Assembly (NCBI GenBank): GCA_024138025.1
Contig: JAMXBD010004255.1
Span: forward strand, 1-64,000
DNA: 64,000 nucleotides
Direction of reading: 5' to 3'
DNA from: Combretum micranthum
Lineage: Eukaryota; Streptophyta; Magnoliopsida; Myrtales; Combretaceae
Positions 23,400 to 35,424 of this stretch are shown here, piece after piece. The notes under the pieces are model-generated. The model made no database searches. It saw only the letters and a program-made list of their open reading frames with translations, and was not told the DNA's origin. Each line of letters begins with the position of its first letter. The stretch's first letter is position 1. A program made the position numbers and the translations under genes.

Positions 23400-25936
23400 A
23401 GTTTGACACGCTCCAAGCTAGGTTTATAGTGTAGTAGGCCTAAAATCTTGATTTGCAATGAAATAAAGATATGAATGATGTTATTATTGGATATTATGCA
23501 CCAATAACAACTCGAACTACACTCTCTCTCACTTGATATTATGCACAAGTTTAATCGAGTGGTTGTTTGCCACAATCTTAAGTAGATTGATAAGAACTAG
23601 GAATTTTGCTTTCAAGAAGAAAGACAAAATGAAAGAGTTTAAAGTTGAAATGTCTTGTCTAGGGTTTACAACAAAAAGGGGAGTATTTATATAACCCCTC
23701 ATTAACGGAAAAATGGTAAATTATACAAATTATCAAAAGGAAAATTCGTGCAAAATATATAGCAAGGATCATGCCCTGCATCACTGGCGTTATCTCCTAT
23801 CACGACACTTGTCATGCTAATATCATAGGTCGTGATCTGCTTTGAGCAAAATTTGGAATGTTGATTGTGAGCTTGGGATAACGGGTACTATCATGTGTGT
23901 GGTTAAGGCTGTGATCTCCTTGGATATGAATTCTAATACTGACTAAGGGCAAGATCACTAGCATGGTTGAGATACGACCCTTATCATGAGCATGATCATG
24001 CGCCTCATCATGGGCATGGTGCTGCTCGTGTTCTTCTCTGTTCCTTCGTGTAATCACGGCTTGGATCACATCAATGATTGACGTGCTTCCTTCACTTCTT
24101 CACAATCTCCTTATAATTTCCTGCAAATTGGTTCACGATCCTTTGTATAATAGATCCCATAGCCATATAGGAAGTTGTACTCATCTTCAAAGGGTTGATT
24201 TGGCAGAATTTTCAGAGCCAAGTTTTGTGATCCCTTAGCTCTAGCTCATGTAATCGGTCCTATTGGAAGTTGATCCCTCTTAGAGTTTATATCGAGAGAA
24301 ACATATAATTGTTTTTTGTCATATTCAATTTTATCAATAAAAAACATATAAACTCATTATTGTTCAAAAATATAAATTGCTATTAATCAACTGCATAATT
24401 TCTACATTCAACTATTTCTCTTTTTTAAAAGGAGCAAGTTTTTAAATTTTAAATGTTGCAACCAACATGATAATAGATAATTTAGTAATGAATACTCTCT
24501 TTAACAAATTTTAACCACTGTATAATATGCTTGTAGGTGGAAGGACATTCAGGCACCACGAGACAACATTAAGGCACCATCTTGCATGAAAGGAAATCGT
24601 AAGAATTTTGCTTAGCACATGTCTTGACTAATTAGCTTTGCTTATTGATAAATATTACATTAGGCATTTCTATTTGCTAGCGTTATTTGGATCATCAAAA
24701 ACTTTTAAAATTTTGTGGACAACAAAGAATATAATTATATTTTCGTGATCTAGGCTATTTGTGGAGCTAGTCCAAAGTGTTTAGCACTTATCATTCAAAT
24801 TGAAATAAACAACAATGTTAATATAACATAAACTTTCTCCAAACAAAATATTTTCATATCTTAAAATTCAAACCGATTAGTCCGATATCATTAGAATCTT
24901 TAGTTGATAATCGCCTATTGATTTCTAATCAACTACCTAAACTCCAAGCTTTTATTAGTTTTAAAACAAAGTTTAAAGTAATGAGAGCAAGAAAATAAGA
25001 TGGCATAAAGTTGTATATAAGAGCTTGACCATCTTATGTATTCCTCATAGTTAATCAGATGTTATCCACAGAAGTTAGTCCCTTTCAATATGTCATATAA
25101 GACACGAAAACTCTTCTTATAATACTTCATAAAATATATAACTTGACATGGTAAACGATTCTAAAATTTGAGGAAAATAAATAAATAAATAATAGGATCG
25201 ACCACTGTAAAGATCTAAAAGTAACTCAACATCTTTTACTCATAGAAACACAAATTCTTCTTATAAGAATGTAAGTTTCATCAAACACTATTGTTTTCGA
25301 ATTTTTGTATAAGTAAGTCTCCAGTATTATTAGGGAGCTTGTATGGTTTCGTCATTTAACTGTTAAAATAAATACAAGAATTGAAATATTAACTACTTTA
25401 GTGGTTTGATCATGATTAAGTATAACGTGAGCTACTGAATGTTGACGGGACCGATCCCATCAAAATTAATGATGGGATTATAGAATTTTCATATTGCATA
25501 TTGTTGTGATTTACAGTAGATAGCATGAAAGCATGAATGTTGCCATTGATCTTAACATTTTGACATGGTCGGGACCGCTTTGTAACATAGGAATTTTTAA
25601 GAACTGCAACGATATGACAGTTGAAAGATATAAGTCAAACTTGGATTCAATGTGTATATTTATGATATTAATTCAAGAGTGTTTCCCTCCAAAAATTAAA
25701 TATTTTTTCGATGTTTCCCTTTATAAAAAAAATAGCGAAAATATTAACTGCCTCTTAAGATGAAAATTCGATCATAACTTGGAGAATTGATCTGCCGAAT
25801 TTGAGTAATGAAATGAGAAGAAATCTTTCTTCATTAGGATATGTTAATGAAGAAGGCATCTTAATATATTTTACCTTGAAAAATTCATTTGCAAAATATC
25901 TTGTAAATTCCATTTTAATTTTTGAAATGTCGTTTT
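23400..25936. other. Repeat-like intron sequence, unclassified
   Basis: 23580-24260 has an LTR-like look (GGGAGTATTTATATAACCCC, then repeated short ATCATG/GATCATG motifs) but no partner copy or primer-binding site. A histidine-rich open stretch on the minus strand at 24069-23812 results from the repeated CATGAT-like motif and is probably not a gene. At 24537-24598, after a CTTGTAG acceptor, a short frame reads WKDIQAPRDNIKAPSCMKGN; it is only a weak candidate for the linker exon between the LRR and malectin parts. The rest is unannotated. Confidence 0.45.
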
Positions 25937-26806
25937 TGTTAGAAGATGAACAATGGCAACAACGAAAAAAATGATAAAGCACACACAAGATTTACGTGGA
26001 AAACCCAAATTAGGAAAAACCACGGGCAGGGGAGAGAGAATTCACTATATGTCGATAATAGAGTACAAAAGAGAGAAAGTAAGAAAATACAAATCAAAAC
26101 TCTCTCATTTTCTCACTCTCATACAAATCCTATCAAAACACATATTTATTTGTGTATACAGCTAGCTGATAATAAAGACTAAAATTATATCCCTTAAATG
26201 TATAATGATTGAATAATAAATGCATAGTCAAATATTCATTCATTATACAAATACCAAAATTTATGACTCTTAAATGTATAATAAATGAATAATAAATGTA
26301 TAATCAAATATTTATTCATTATACGAAAAACGGCTATGAAAACTTGGTACTGAAAACGGGTTACAAACTCCAATAATCTCTACTTTGACACAGATTTAGG
26401 AGCTTCGACATAAAAACAAAACATTGTTCACCTCTTCAACAAGATCCATAAAATGGCTCAATCGACATAGAACATTCTCCACCTCTTCCAAGAAAATCTG
26501 GTGCTATGATCCATGAACGGAATATCAAACTTAACGGTTGCCATTGTAGTGAAAACGAAACCAAAACCTCGGTTTTGATACCACTTGTTTGAAGATGAAC
26601 AATGGCAACAGCGAAAAAAATGATAAAGCACACATAAGATTTACGTGGAAAACCCAAATTAGGAAAAACCACGGGCAGAGAGAGAGAGAATTCACTATAT
26701 GTCGATAATAGAGTACAAAAGAGAGAAAGTAACAAAATATAAATCAAAACTCTCTAATTTTCTCACTTTTATACAAACCCTAACAAAACACATATTTATA
26801 TGTAAT
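25937..26806 (-). mobile_element. TRIM-like retrotransposon, family R, copy 1
   Basis: An LTR-like repeat at 25937-26375 (TGTTAGAAGATGAAC to AACTCCAATA) is followed by a ~210-bp internal part and then a second copy starting at 26586 (TGTTTGAAGATGAAC). The minus-strand primer site TGGTATCAAAACC lies at 26571-26583 next to the second copy. With about 440-bp repeats and no coding capacity, this is the layout of a terminal-repeat retrotransposon in miniature. The second repeat is cut at 26806 by another TRIM. Confidence 0.7.
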
Positions 26807-28121
26807 TGTTAGGGATTTAGAGTATGCCTTCAAGGGGGAGATGTCACGCCCCGAAGGGTACCCTAAACGTGGCAGTCCACCACATACAGTATTAAAACTT
26901 AGGAATGACTTCCCGAAGTCATGTGAAAGTTTTCAACACCATATGTAAGACGTCTATCACAACAATAGAAGACACTGGTGGGATGTATAGTTTGAGATAG
27001 TAAATAAAGCAATACAAGAATCTAAATAAACATCAAATTTATCATTAATAGAATAGAATCCTTACATCATCTTAGGGGTCTTTCTCTTATAATTCTCCAA
27101 ACAATTATAATAACAACTTAATCTTTCCCATAACCAAATAATACTAACACCAAAAGGTATTAAAGGATAATTAACCTATGATCTTCAAAAAGGTTTCCAC
27201 AAGCTTGACTAGAACATCATCCCACTTGAGTATATGAAGTCATCGGGCATAAAAGATATTATCCTGTTACAACAAAGATCTATCGGAGTATAAGCATTAC
27301 TAGCTTAGTGAGAATATTCCTGAATCATCGTACTTGTATAAATAAATTCAAACAAGTTATTAACAAGCATATGAATGCATCAAACACGTGATCAAGCAAT
27401 ACATATGATCTACCGGAAATCATATGTTTGAATGGATTTACCCCTCCATTTAGGGTTAGGTGTTCCAGGTTCTTTAAAACTCAACTTAAAATCCAACTCA
27501 TGTAGTTTATTTCAGGCTCCTACTAGCCATCACAAAATAGTTCTTTCAGGCACCTATCGCCTATCTTAAAATAGTTCTTCCAGGCACCTATCGCATATCT
27601 TGCAGATTTCTGGCTACTGCACACCCGGCTACTAAACTCTTGTCCCATCGAGATTAGCAGCTCATGTAATGAAATTAACTACGTGATATGCATGATTCAA
27701 TTAATATAATTCATAGTATATGTTTAAAGAAATTTAAACGTGATCACAAAATTTACACACATTCCAACAGAATAATAGCAAAACATTAATTAACAACGAT
27801 TTATGTCTCGGTATGCTTATCATTCTTTCAATCAACATTATCATTCATAATTCATTTCATCTTTTCCTACTTTTAATGCTTCTAGCTACAAGCACAACCA
27901 AGTACGAAAAAGGTAGGAAATAAACTCACTTGGCCATGAGGATCTATCTTTCTTACGGATGAGTCGATCGATACATCCACTAATCAAAATAATCCTCCGG
28001 GTATGAATACTCCTCCTCGGGTTCACCTAATCAAGAAGAATACCCATAATGATTATTTCTTGTTGATTCTATTGTACTTATCATAAAATATATCATAAGA
28101 TCGTTAAAATTCGCGTAAAGG

Positions 28122-28225
28122 GAAATTCCAACTTAAAATGGCCATAACTTGATCATTTTAACTCGAAATTGCGCTTATAATATATCGTTTTCTACCTACT
28201 CGAAAAGATCTATCCATTTCTAAGG
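28122..28225. repeat. Conserved ~100-bp LTR block, copy 1
   Basis: Begins GAAATTCCAACTTAAAATGG, contains CATAACTTGATCATTTTAAC and ends near GAAAAGATCTATCCATTTC. The same block recurs at 43138, 45200, 56949, 59721 and 60248. Confidence 0.85.
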
Positions 28226-29648
28226 TTATTTTTGTCATAAAAAGCCATTTGGGTTGCAAACTAACACGGTACAGAATAGTTACGAATTTATAGCTTTCAA
28301 AATATGGTTTTTCCAAACTTTTACTTTACTCAAAATTCCTTAAGAAAAGTATATGGATATATATATATAGTTGAAAAATCCTTTGGACATTTATTTATAC
28401 TCATATGTATGCATGATTTTTGTAGTGTTGTCTCAAGATTGATATTTTATAAACAATTTGTCTTTAGAGATTTAAAAGACAAGACTTTCGAAAATTTCTC
28501 CTTTTGAATTGTGAAAACAAAATATATTTGAGTTGTTATGAATAAATGTTTTATTTATTATTTCATTTTCAAAAGTAAATTCGTTTTCAAAAATTTTGGT
28601 TCTTTAAGTTATCTACCAACTTTATTTCTAGTGATTGAAAATAAGCTTTTCAAAATATTCTTTTAAGCTTTGAATATTTGAAGTTGTGTTAAATGTGTGC
28701 TTTCCTTTTTATTTTTAAGTCATTTCCCTCTTTTAGAAAATAGATATACCTTTAAAACTTTTATTTTCTTGACAAATTTTATTTTTTTCTAAGTTGGTTT
28801 TCAAAATAGTAAATTGTTGTTATCTTGGTTTGAAAAACTTGTTTTATTCTTAATATTTGTTAAATGATAGTATAGCTTCTCTAGACGAGTTTATAAGAAA
28901 AGCTTTCTTAATAAAGATTTGTTAACTTTAAAATTTAGTAAAACTTCATTTTTAATCTTGAAAGGATAATAACGACTATAAAATTCAAGTTTGAAGATGC
29001 TTTCATGGTATGTGATTTTCAAAGTCTAAAATGAACCTATTAAAAGATTAGTTGAGTTCAAGTCTTTAGTTCAAGACTAAAAATTCTTTATCTTAATGGA
29101 ATATTTAGCTTTTTAAAAGAAATGAGTTCCTTTTATTATTTTGATGAGATCTTCATTACTAATTCCTTTAGAATTTATGATTAGCTTATCCTTTGGAAAA
29201 ACAAAACTTAGATCTTTTGAGAAAATTTTCTTTTGTTAAGAAATCTAGTTTACTTTTGAAAGAACCGATTTTTATTTTGTTTTTTTTAAGACAACAACAT
29301 TCTTAATCATGCATGAATATGATTATGTAGCATTGTAAAAGTAAAGATAAAACATAGTAAGGTAGAAATAGATACTTGTAAGTAAATAAACATAAATAAA
29401 TAATCAAGCATTGGGAACCTTAGCTTCATCAAGGTATCCCGATCATGTATTGGGAGCCTTAGCTTTATCAAGGCAACCCGGGACTAAGAATGGACTAGTC
29501 CCAAAAGAAAAGAAATTTATTTTGACTTGATATGGACAAGTTTAAGACTAGAAAGACTAGTCTTAATAAATTACATAAAACAAGTAAATAAATAAATTGC
29601 AAGACTTGGAAATAAATAAATAACAAATAAGCTTAAATGCTCTAAATA

Positions 29649-29670
29649 GATATATATATATATATATATA
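29649..29670. repeat. (TA)n microsatellite
   Basis: Eleven uninterrupted dinucleotide units inside the 4.1-kb solo LTR. Confidence 0.9.
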
Positions 29671-30056
29671 CATAGTATACATAATATTATATAAGCTAGA
29701 TTAGAGCAAAAATAATAACAATAACAACAACAACATAATAGCATAATGTAAAATAGGAACATGAACAAAAACAAAGCATGAACATATTGTTACTTCTTTA
29801 ACTCATATGAGCCTAAGAAACATACACTAAGCTCATGCTAAGTTGTATGAACATGATGAAGAAATTTAAGTAGAATTTTACCTAAGGTTTAATGGAAGGT
29901 TTTGAAAGAGATGAATGGGTTTTGTGTTTTATATTTTTCTTGAAGAGTATAAATGGGTAGAGAGTATTTTGTGAGAGATTTGTTGGAGAGAGGTTTTGAG
30001 AGAGTATTTTGGTAGAGTTTTGTTACGTAAAATGTGTGTGAAAGAATGAAGGAGGA

Positions 30057-30071
30057 AGGGGGTATTTATAG
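30057..30071 (-). promoter_or_regulatory. TATA box of the 4.1-kb solo LTR
   Basis: On the minus strand CTATAAATACCCCC is followed by about 170 bases rich in C and T and then by TTAGGTAAAATTC, a plausible splice donor. The same order recurs in other copies of the family. Confidence 0.6.
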
Positions 30072-31448
30072 AATTTTTGGAGTGAATTTTGAGTGTAATA
30101 AAATAATTGAAAAAGAAAAACAATTGAGTGTAGAAGAGAGGGGGGCCGGCGCCTAAAGGGAAGAGAGATGGAGGATTTTTATTTATTTTGTAAATTTTAA
30201 AGAAAAGAAATAAAGTATAAAGTAGATGTGAAATAAAGTTGTATTGGAAAAGTTAAAAATAAGAAAATAGGTATGTAGGTAGTAAGAAATAGGTGTAAGA
30301 AAAAGTAGAGATAGGTGAATAGTAATGAATAGTAGGAATAGTACCATGAATAGTAGACTAGATATATAAAATACCGATAGTAATAAAAATACGCGTAAAC
30401 GAGCTATATCTGTTATTTTTAGTTACCGAAAATTTCTAAAACTGATATTTTTGAAATCCTTGTTTAATTATGAGTCTTTTGTTGTCATTGGAATATTTTT
30501 AATATTTCGAGCTCCGGTATACGCTTTTCGAGAACTGATCTCGTTCGAGTCCGAAGGACACTTGAAATTCGCGAATCTGATATTTTTATGTTACCCTATA
30601 TTATTACGAACCATTTTAAGCTACTAACTTAATTTCATTTTCTAGGGTTTGAGAACGCGGGATTGCCGAAGTTGAAATTGTTTGATTGTCTTGACCTTTG
30701 TTGACTTTTAAAGTTCCGGTTTGACTAGGGTTAGGGTTTAACTCATCTTTTCCTTAGGAATTGAAAGGTTTAACTTAGGGATCGGATAGGCGGATCCTTT
30801 CGTATTCGGATTTTCGAATTGATTGATTATTGAACTTTCTATTTTGTTTTTGAAATTTCTCCTATGAAATTCCGTGATCGAAATTGCTCAAGGTTCGGTT
30901 TTATCTTGGGCTAGGCTTTAGGGTTTTCGATTTGATATTCCAAAACCATAATCGAAAAATTTGGGGGCTTACAGAAGAAATCCAATGGGCTTTGTGAAGG
31001 ATAACACTATTAGGCTTTAGACACTATCTATAACCCAAAACCTTAAGGTAATGGATTAATGGGTCTTTCCTCTTATAAACTCTTCACACAAGTCCCATAT
31101 TTCCCATGTGGGTTTCTCACACTTGTACTCTAACAATCTCCCTCTCAAGTGTGAGTCTCTATAATGGGCTAGGCCATAATCCCTCTCTACAAGAGCTTGT
31201 CAAACTAACTCCATTAAACCCACTTTGTTAGTGGTCCTATCTACTCACCATGGGTTTTCACATACGAGTTATGCCAGAAAACTCTTCCTTCTACATGGTG
31301 GGCCAACCACGGAAGATTCCTAGTCGAACCATCGGCTCTGATACCATTGTTAGGGTCTGGAGTATACCTTCAATGGAGAGAAATCCAATAGGTCTTGTGA
31401 AGGATAACACAAATGAGCTTTTGCACCATCTATAACCAAAAACCTTCT

Positions 31449-32257
31449 TGTTATAAGATGAATAATGGCAAAAACGAAAAATGATAAAACAACACATAAG
31501 ATTTACGTAGAAAAGCCAAATCGGAAAAAATCATGTGCAGATGAGAGAGAATTCACTATATGTCGACAATGGAGAACAAAAGAGAATAGTAACAAAATAC
31601 AAATCAAAACTCTCTCATTTTCTTACTTTCATACAAATCCTAACAAAACACGTATTTATATGTGTATACAGCTAGCCGACAATAAATACCAAAATTATGT
31701 CCCTTAAATGTATAATGAATGAATAATAAATATATAGTTAAATATTCATTCATTATACAAATACCAAAATTTATGACTCTTAAATGTATAGTCAAATATT
31801 CATTCATTATACATTTGACTATGAAAAACGGCTACTGAAAATGGGTCACAAACTCCAACAATCTCTACCTTGACACGAATTTAGGAGCTTCGACATAAAA
31901 ACAAAACATTATTCATTTCTTCCACAAAACCCATAAAAGGGCTCAATCGACACAAAACATTCTCCACCTCTTCCAAGAAAATCTGGTGCTGCGATCCAAG
32001 AACGAAATATCAAACTTAACAGTTATTATTGTAGCGAAAAGGAAACCAAAACCTTAGTTCTGATACCACTTGTTTGAAGACAAACAATGGCAACAACGAA
32101 AAAAATGATAAAGCACACAGAAGATTTATGTGGAAAACCAAATTGAGAAAAACCATAGGTAGATGAGAGAGAATTCACTATATGTCGATAATGGAGTACA
32201 AAAGAGAGAAAGTAACAAAATAAAAATCAAAACTCTTTAATTTTCTCACCCTCAATC
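31449..32257 (-). mobile_element. TRIM-like retrotransposon, family R, copy 2
   Basis: LTR at 31449-31860 (TGTTATAAGATG to AACTCCAACA), internal part of about 210 bp, minus-strand primer site TGGTATCAGAA at 32058-32068, and a second LTR from 32071 (TGTTTGAAGAC), cut at about 32257. It parallels copy 1 at 25937 in every segment. It interrupts the second LTR of the family L element. Confidence 0.7.
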
Positions 32258-32595
32258 CTAAGTAGGCGGTGTTTTGGGATATATTAGTGGTATCAGAGTG
32301 GTTCAGCGGCCTTGGGTGGAGGAGTGTCTTTCCTGCTTGGTATGGTTCTAGACCTGTGTAGCGAAATTGATGAGGACATCAGTTCTATAAGTGACGGAGT
32401 ATGTAATACCCCTCAAATATAAATGATGGAACTCTAAACACAAAGGATGTGGTGGCTTAAGTTAAGCATACTCTAAGCAGAGTAATCTTAGAGTGGATGA
32501 TCCCTTAGAAAGGACTGACACAAAAAGGATAAAACCGTATGGCGTGTGGTGAAAGCAGACCATATCTCAGTGGATAAAGTTTCAGGATGTTATAG
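32258..32595 (+). mobile_element. TRIM-like remnant, family T (TGTAATACCCC)
   Basis: A short LTR tail (about 32258-32286) is followed by TGGTATCAGAG at 32288-32298, an exact initiator-Met primer site. About 100 bp of internal sequence leads to an LTR that begins TGTAATACCCCTC at 32402 and ends near GATGTTATAG at 32595. The LTR body has CCGTATGGCGTGTGG and AAAGCAGACCATATCT, reminiscent of a widespread plant TRIM-type LTR. It is non-coding. Confidence 0.6.
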
Positions 32596-33936
32596 ATATA
32601 CCATGCAAACATTGTTTGCGATCTTCCAGCTATCCTTGGATTAGGACGCAATCTCTTCCATTGGTTCCTAGGTTGTACAATAAGCATCCATAGTTAAACA
32701 CACCCTAGCTGAATACACGCTGTGTTATCTATAAACCCCAAACGCTAAATTTGTATTACTATCTCCATTACCCGCGTAACAGTTCGTTTATCTCTTAATT
32801 CACAAATGGTAGAGGAGGGCTTTTTTCTTGAGTAAATCCTTTTGTTTACAGTGTGTGGTAGTGATGACTTTCAATGGATGAAAGGCCTCATACAGTACAT
32901 GTCGAGCTTTATTTAAAACTTCATTGGTTATTTAGTTGGATACGACGTGATCAAACAATATATACCTGACTCTAATATATAACATTGTGCCATAGGTTCG
33001 TCAATTGTCATACCACCAAATCATATTCAACCAGTATTGTATCATTGAAGTATATTCAATTTATATCATGTCATCAAGTGTTATTCAATAAATATCGTAA
33101 CAAAGAAAATTATTGATGTAAAGCAATAATTCTCTTAGTATGTTGCTTAACTAATTATATGAACGTAAGCCATATCATACAAAAGCATGAATTGTATATT
33201 GTGAGATACATTTGGATAAGGTGACTTAATCTTATTTAACCTGTATCAATTTCAAGCATGGGAAAGATTTTCAACATATTTTTGCAAAGACAATCAATCA
33301 CATGAAATGTTATTATTAAATATTTTGTAATTACGTCATGGCTATTGTTAATAATTTCACCATTACTGTTAGTTTAGAAAAATTATTGTTAAAACCTTAA
33401 GATGTGTTTTTATTCTTATATTTCGATATAACTATGTGGACCTTGTAAACACGGCCTACGTGTATAATATACTATCACATACATACACAATTGCTTTTAT
33501 ATGCAGACAAATACGTACATTAATATAGATTTTCTTACTAAAATATATGTTATATTGCAAATGATACTAGTAGAGAATTGGAAGACAGGATCTCACTCAA
33601 TGTGGAATAAGGGAATAACATCAATATTGTTCTGCTTGTACGAATACGTGCCTTTATTTATACATGTACTTGGAATTAAGACTATATAAAGGAAAGTACA
33701 GGATACTACTATATTTTAACATGTGTTGCATGTCCAATGGCATATCTATCAAGTGGGGCTTGATAGAGTTAAGTACTAAAGTCTACGTTTGAAAATTCAA
33801 TAAGATATTTAAATTGGTATTACTATATTTGAACTGTCAATTGTAAAAGACATAGGTTTTGTTTAGCTTATTGCAGTACAATAGGTTTGGAATTAAAAAT
33901 AATTAATTTATTATATTTGGTAACTCTAGATTAATA
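32596..33936. other. Intron sequence with no recognisable gene
   Basis: AT-rich sequence between the TRIM remnant and the hAT-like element. A short frame at 33501-33689 has no recognisable similarity. Confidence 0.5.
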
Positions 33937-33944
33937 GTTATATT

Positions 33945-34660
33945 TAGAGCTGGATAAATGGGCTATGGCCCGCGGGCCAGCCCGTTTAACCCACTTTAAA
34001 AACGGGTTAGGACCAGCTTTTTTTAGCCCGTTTAAAAGTGGGTTAATTTTACTCAACCCACTTAACCCGCGAGCCAAAGTGGGCTAGCCGGCAGGTTAAG
34101 TGGGTTGACTCACCAACCCACTTTTATAAAAATAAAATAAATAATTATAGGGTAAATATATATTAATGAAGGTTATTCTTGAGATTTTTTATACTTGAGA
34201 TTAAATATATGTGTTAATTATAACAAAGAATGACAAATTGATGCACACGCACCATAAAATTTTATAAAATATATTATTATTGTTTTAAATGAAATATATT
34301 ATCTAATAAGTTATTTTAGAAAACTTATTTTTATATAAAAAGTAATTAAAATAATATGAAATTAATCATTAATATATATAACCTTATAAAACTCTCTTTT
34401 TTATTATATATATCTTATTTAATTAGTATAAATAAGTTAAATGGGTCAACTTGGCCCATTTAACTCACAAAATATGTAAGTGGGTTAAAAGGTTTAAAAA
34501 GTGGGCTGGCCCGTTTAACCCACGGGCTAAAGTGGGTTGGGTTAGGGTTAGGCAATTTTGGCCCGTTTTTAAAGTGGGCCAAAATTTTTTGGCTCGTTTA
34601 ACCCACGGGCCAAAGTGGGCCGGGCCGGATTGGCCCGTTTAACCCACTTGCCCACCTCTA
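33945..34660. mobile_element. hAT-like non-autonomous transposon with GC-rich foldback ends
   Basis: The ends are TAGAGCTGG and CCACCTCTA. The perfect 8-bp duplication GTTATATT flanks it (33937-33944 and 34661-34668). About 150-200 bases at each end are rich in GGCCCGTTTAACCCA and its complement, so each end folds on itself and on the other end. The centre is AT-rich and non-coding. A frame at 34451-34642 is built from the repeats and is not a gene. Confidence 0.85.
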
Positions 34661-34861
34661 GTTATATTGTATTGGAATAGTAATTTCTCTAGTGATACAA
34701 AGGCATATAAGTTCTTTATCAATGGCATTATTTATAGTATAATTTCTGACATATCAAATAAGAGAATAATTATTTTACAAGTAATGAAGTTAACATATTA
34801 AGAAGAAAAAAAAAAGGGCGGGGATATCCAATGCTAAGGCATTCATTGCAAATTCCAGGAC

Positions 34862-35099
34862 TGGATCTGTTTGGTTAGTTTTTTTCATCATATACAAATA
34901 CTTTTTCAAAAAATTTTCTAATAAATTGTTTATAAAAAATATTATATATATAGATAAAAAAAGTTTACAGTTCTCATAAAAAAATCAAATAGATAAATAT
35001 ATATAAATATAAATGCAAATCAGATATATTCACATATATCATTTCGATATAAATAAATATACAGATACAAATGAAAAACAAACCATCCAAATAGACCCA
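34862..35099. mobile_element. Foldback MITE, copy 2
   Basis: Starts TGGATCTGTTTGGTTAG and ends CATCCAAATAGACCCA. The interior (GATAAAAAAAGTTTACAG, then CAGATATATTCACATAT) matches copy 1 at 13595-13813 in order. Confidence 0.65.
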
Positions 35100-35424
35100 T
35101 ATATGAACATTAAATAACAATAGGGTTTTGCCTTCCATGGTTCCATGGTACACGTAAACAAAAATCTAATGAATCAATTTGTTATGGATATAAGCAGAAG
35201 CATTTATTTGCTGAAAATCTAATAAAATAATCCAATTATATATTATATAATATATATTCCTGTAGCATTTAAAACCAAAGGTAAAACGCATGAAAGCATT
35301 TTTTTTTTCATTTTATTTTAACAATTAACAAGTACTGCATGATATTCTTTAATGGAACCTGACGACGTGATTGCGATATTAGTCACCATATATTATTATG
35401 GCCACTAATACCATGGGATTCCAG
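35100..35424. other. Intron sequence before the malectin exons
   Basis: AT-rich sequence ending in the acceptor GATTCCAG at 35417-35424. No other feature. Confidence 0.5.

Larger units (their letters stand above)
26842..30973 (-). mobile_element. Solo LTR, large-LTR family, 4.1 kb
   Basis: The termini are TGTCACGCCCC and GGGGGCTTACA. Flanks GGAGA (26837-26841) and GAAGA (30974-30978) fit a 5-bp duplication with one change; joining the flanks restores the uninterrupted sequence seen near 31370. Sense is taken as minus because a TATA box (CTATAAATACCCCC, 30057-30071) followed by pyrimidine-rich sequence reads that way. There are no long frames; the short ones at 28304-28507, 29571-29774 and 29929-30123 are chance. 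It contains the conserved block at 28122-28225 and a (TA)n run at 29649-29670. Confidence 0.85.
26807..31448 (-). mobile_element. TRIM-like retrotransposon, family L, split by a solo LTR
   Basis: The first LTR is 26807-26841 plus about 30979-31135 (TGTTAGGGATTTAG ... ACTCTAACA). Next comes a pyrimidine-rich run at 31136-31148, the complement of a polypurine tract, then about 200 bp of internal sequence. An exact minus-strand initiator-Met primer site, TGGTATCAGAG, lies at 31336-31346. The second LTR starts at 31348 (TGTTAGGGTCTGGAG) and is cut at 31448. LTRs of about 190 bp and an internal part of ~210 bp leave no room for genes. A 4.1-kb solo LTR sits in the first LTR; the second LTR shows the uninterrupted site. 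Confidence 0.75.

Noticed and set aside
23812..24069. Minus-strand 85-residue frame rich in His-Asp/Glu pairs, like a metal-binding peptide
   Set aside because: It is generated by repeated CATGATCATG-like DNA in an LTR-looking stretch. There is no homologue I recognise and no partner exon.
25937..32257. Spaced repeats considered as a satellite or a CRISPR-like array
   Set aside because: The copies are LTRs of TRIM-like elements with primer sites, irregular spacing and nested breaks. Nothing resembles short regular repeats with unique spacers.
34451..34642. Trp/Gly-rich 63-residue frame
   Set aside because: It is produced by the subterminal repeats of the hAT-like element and has no independent support.
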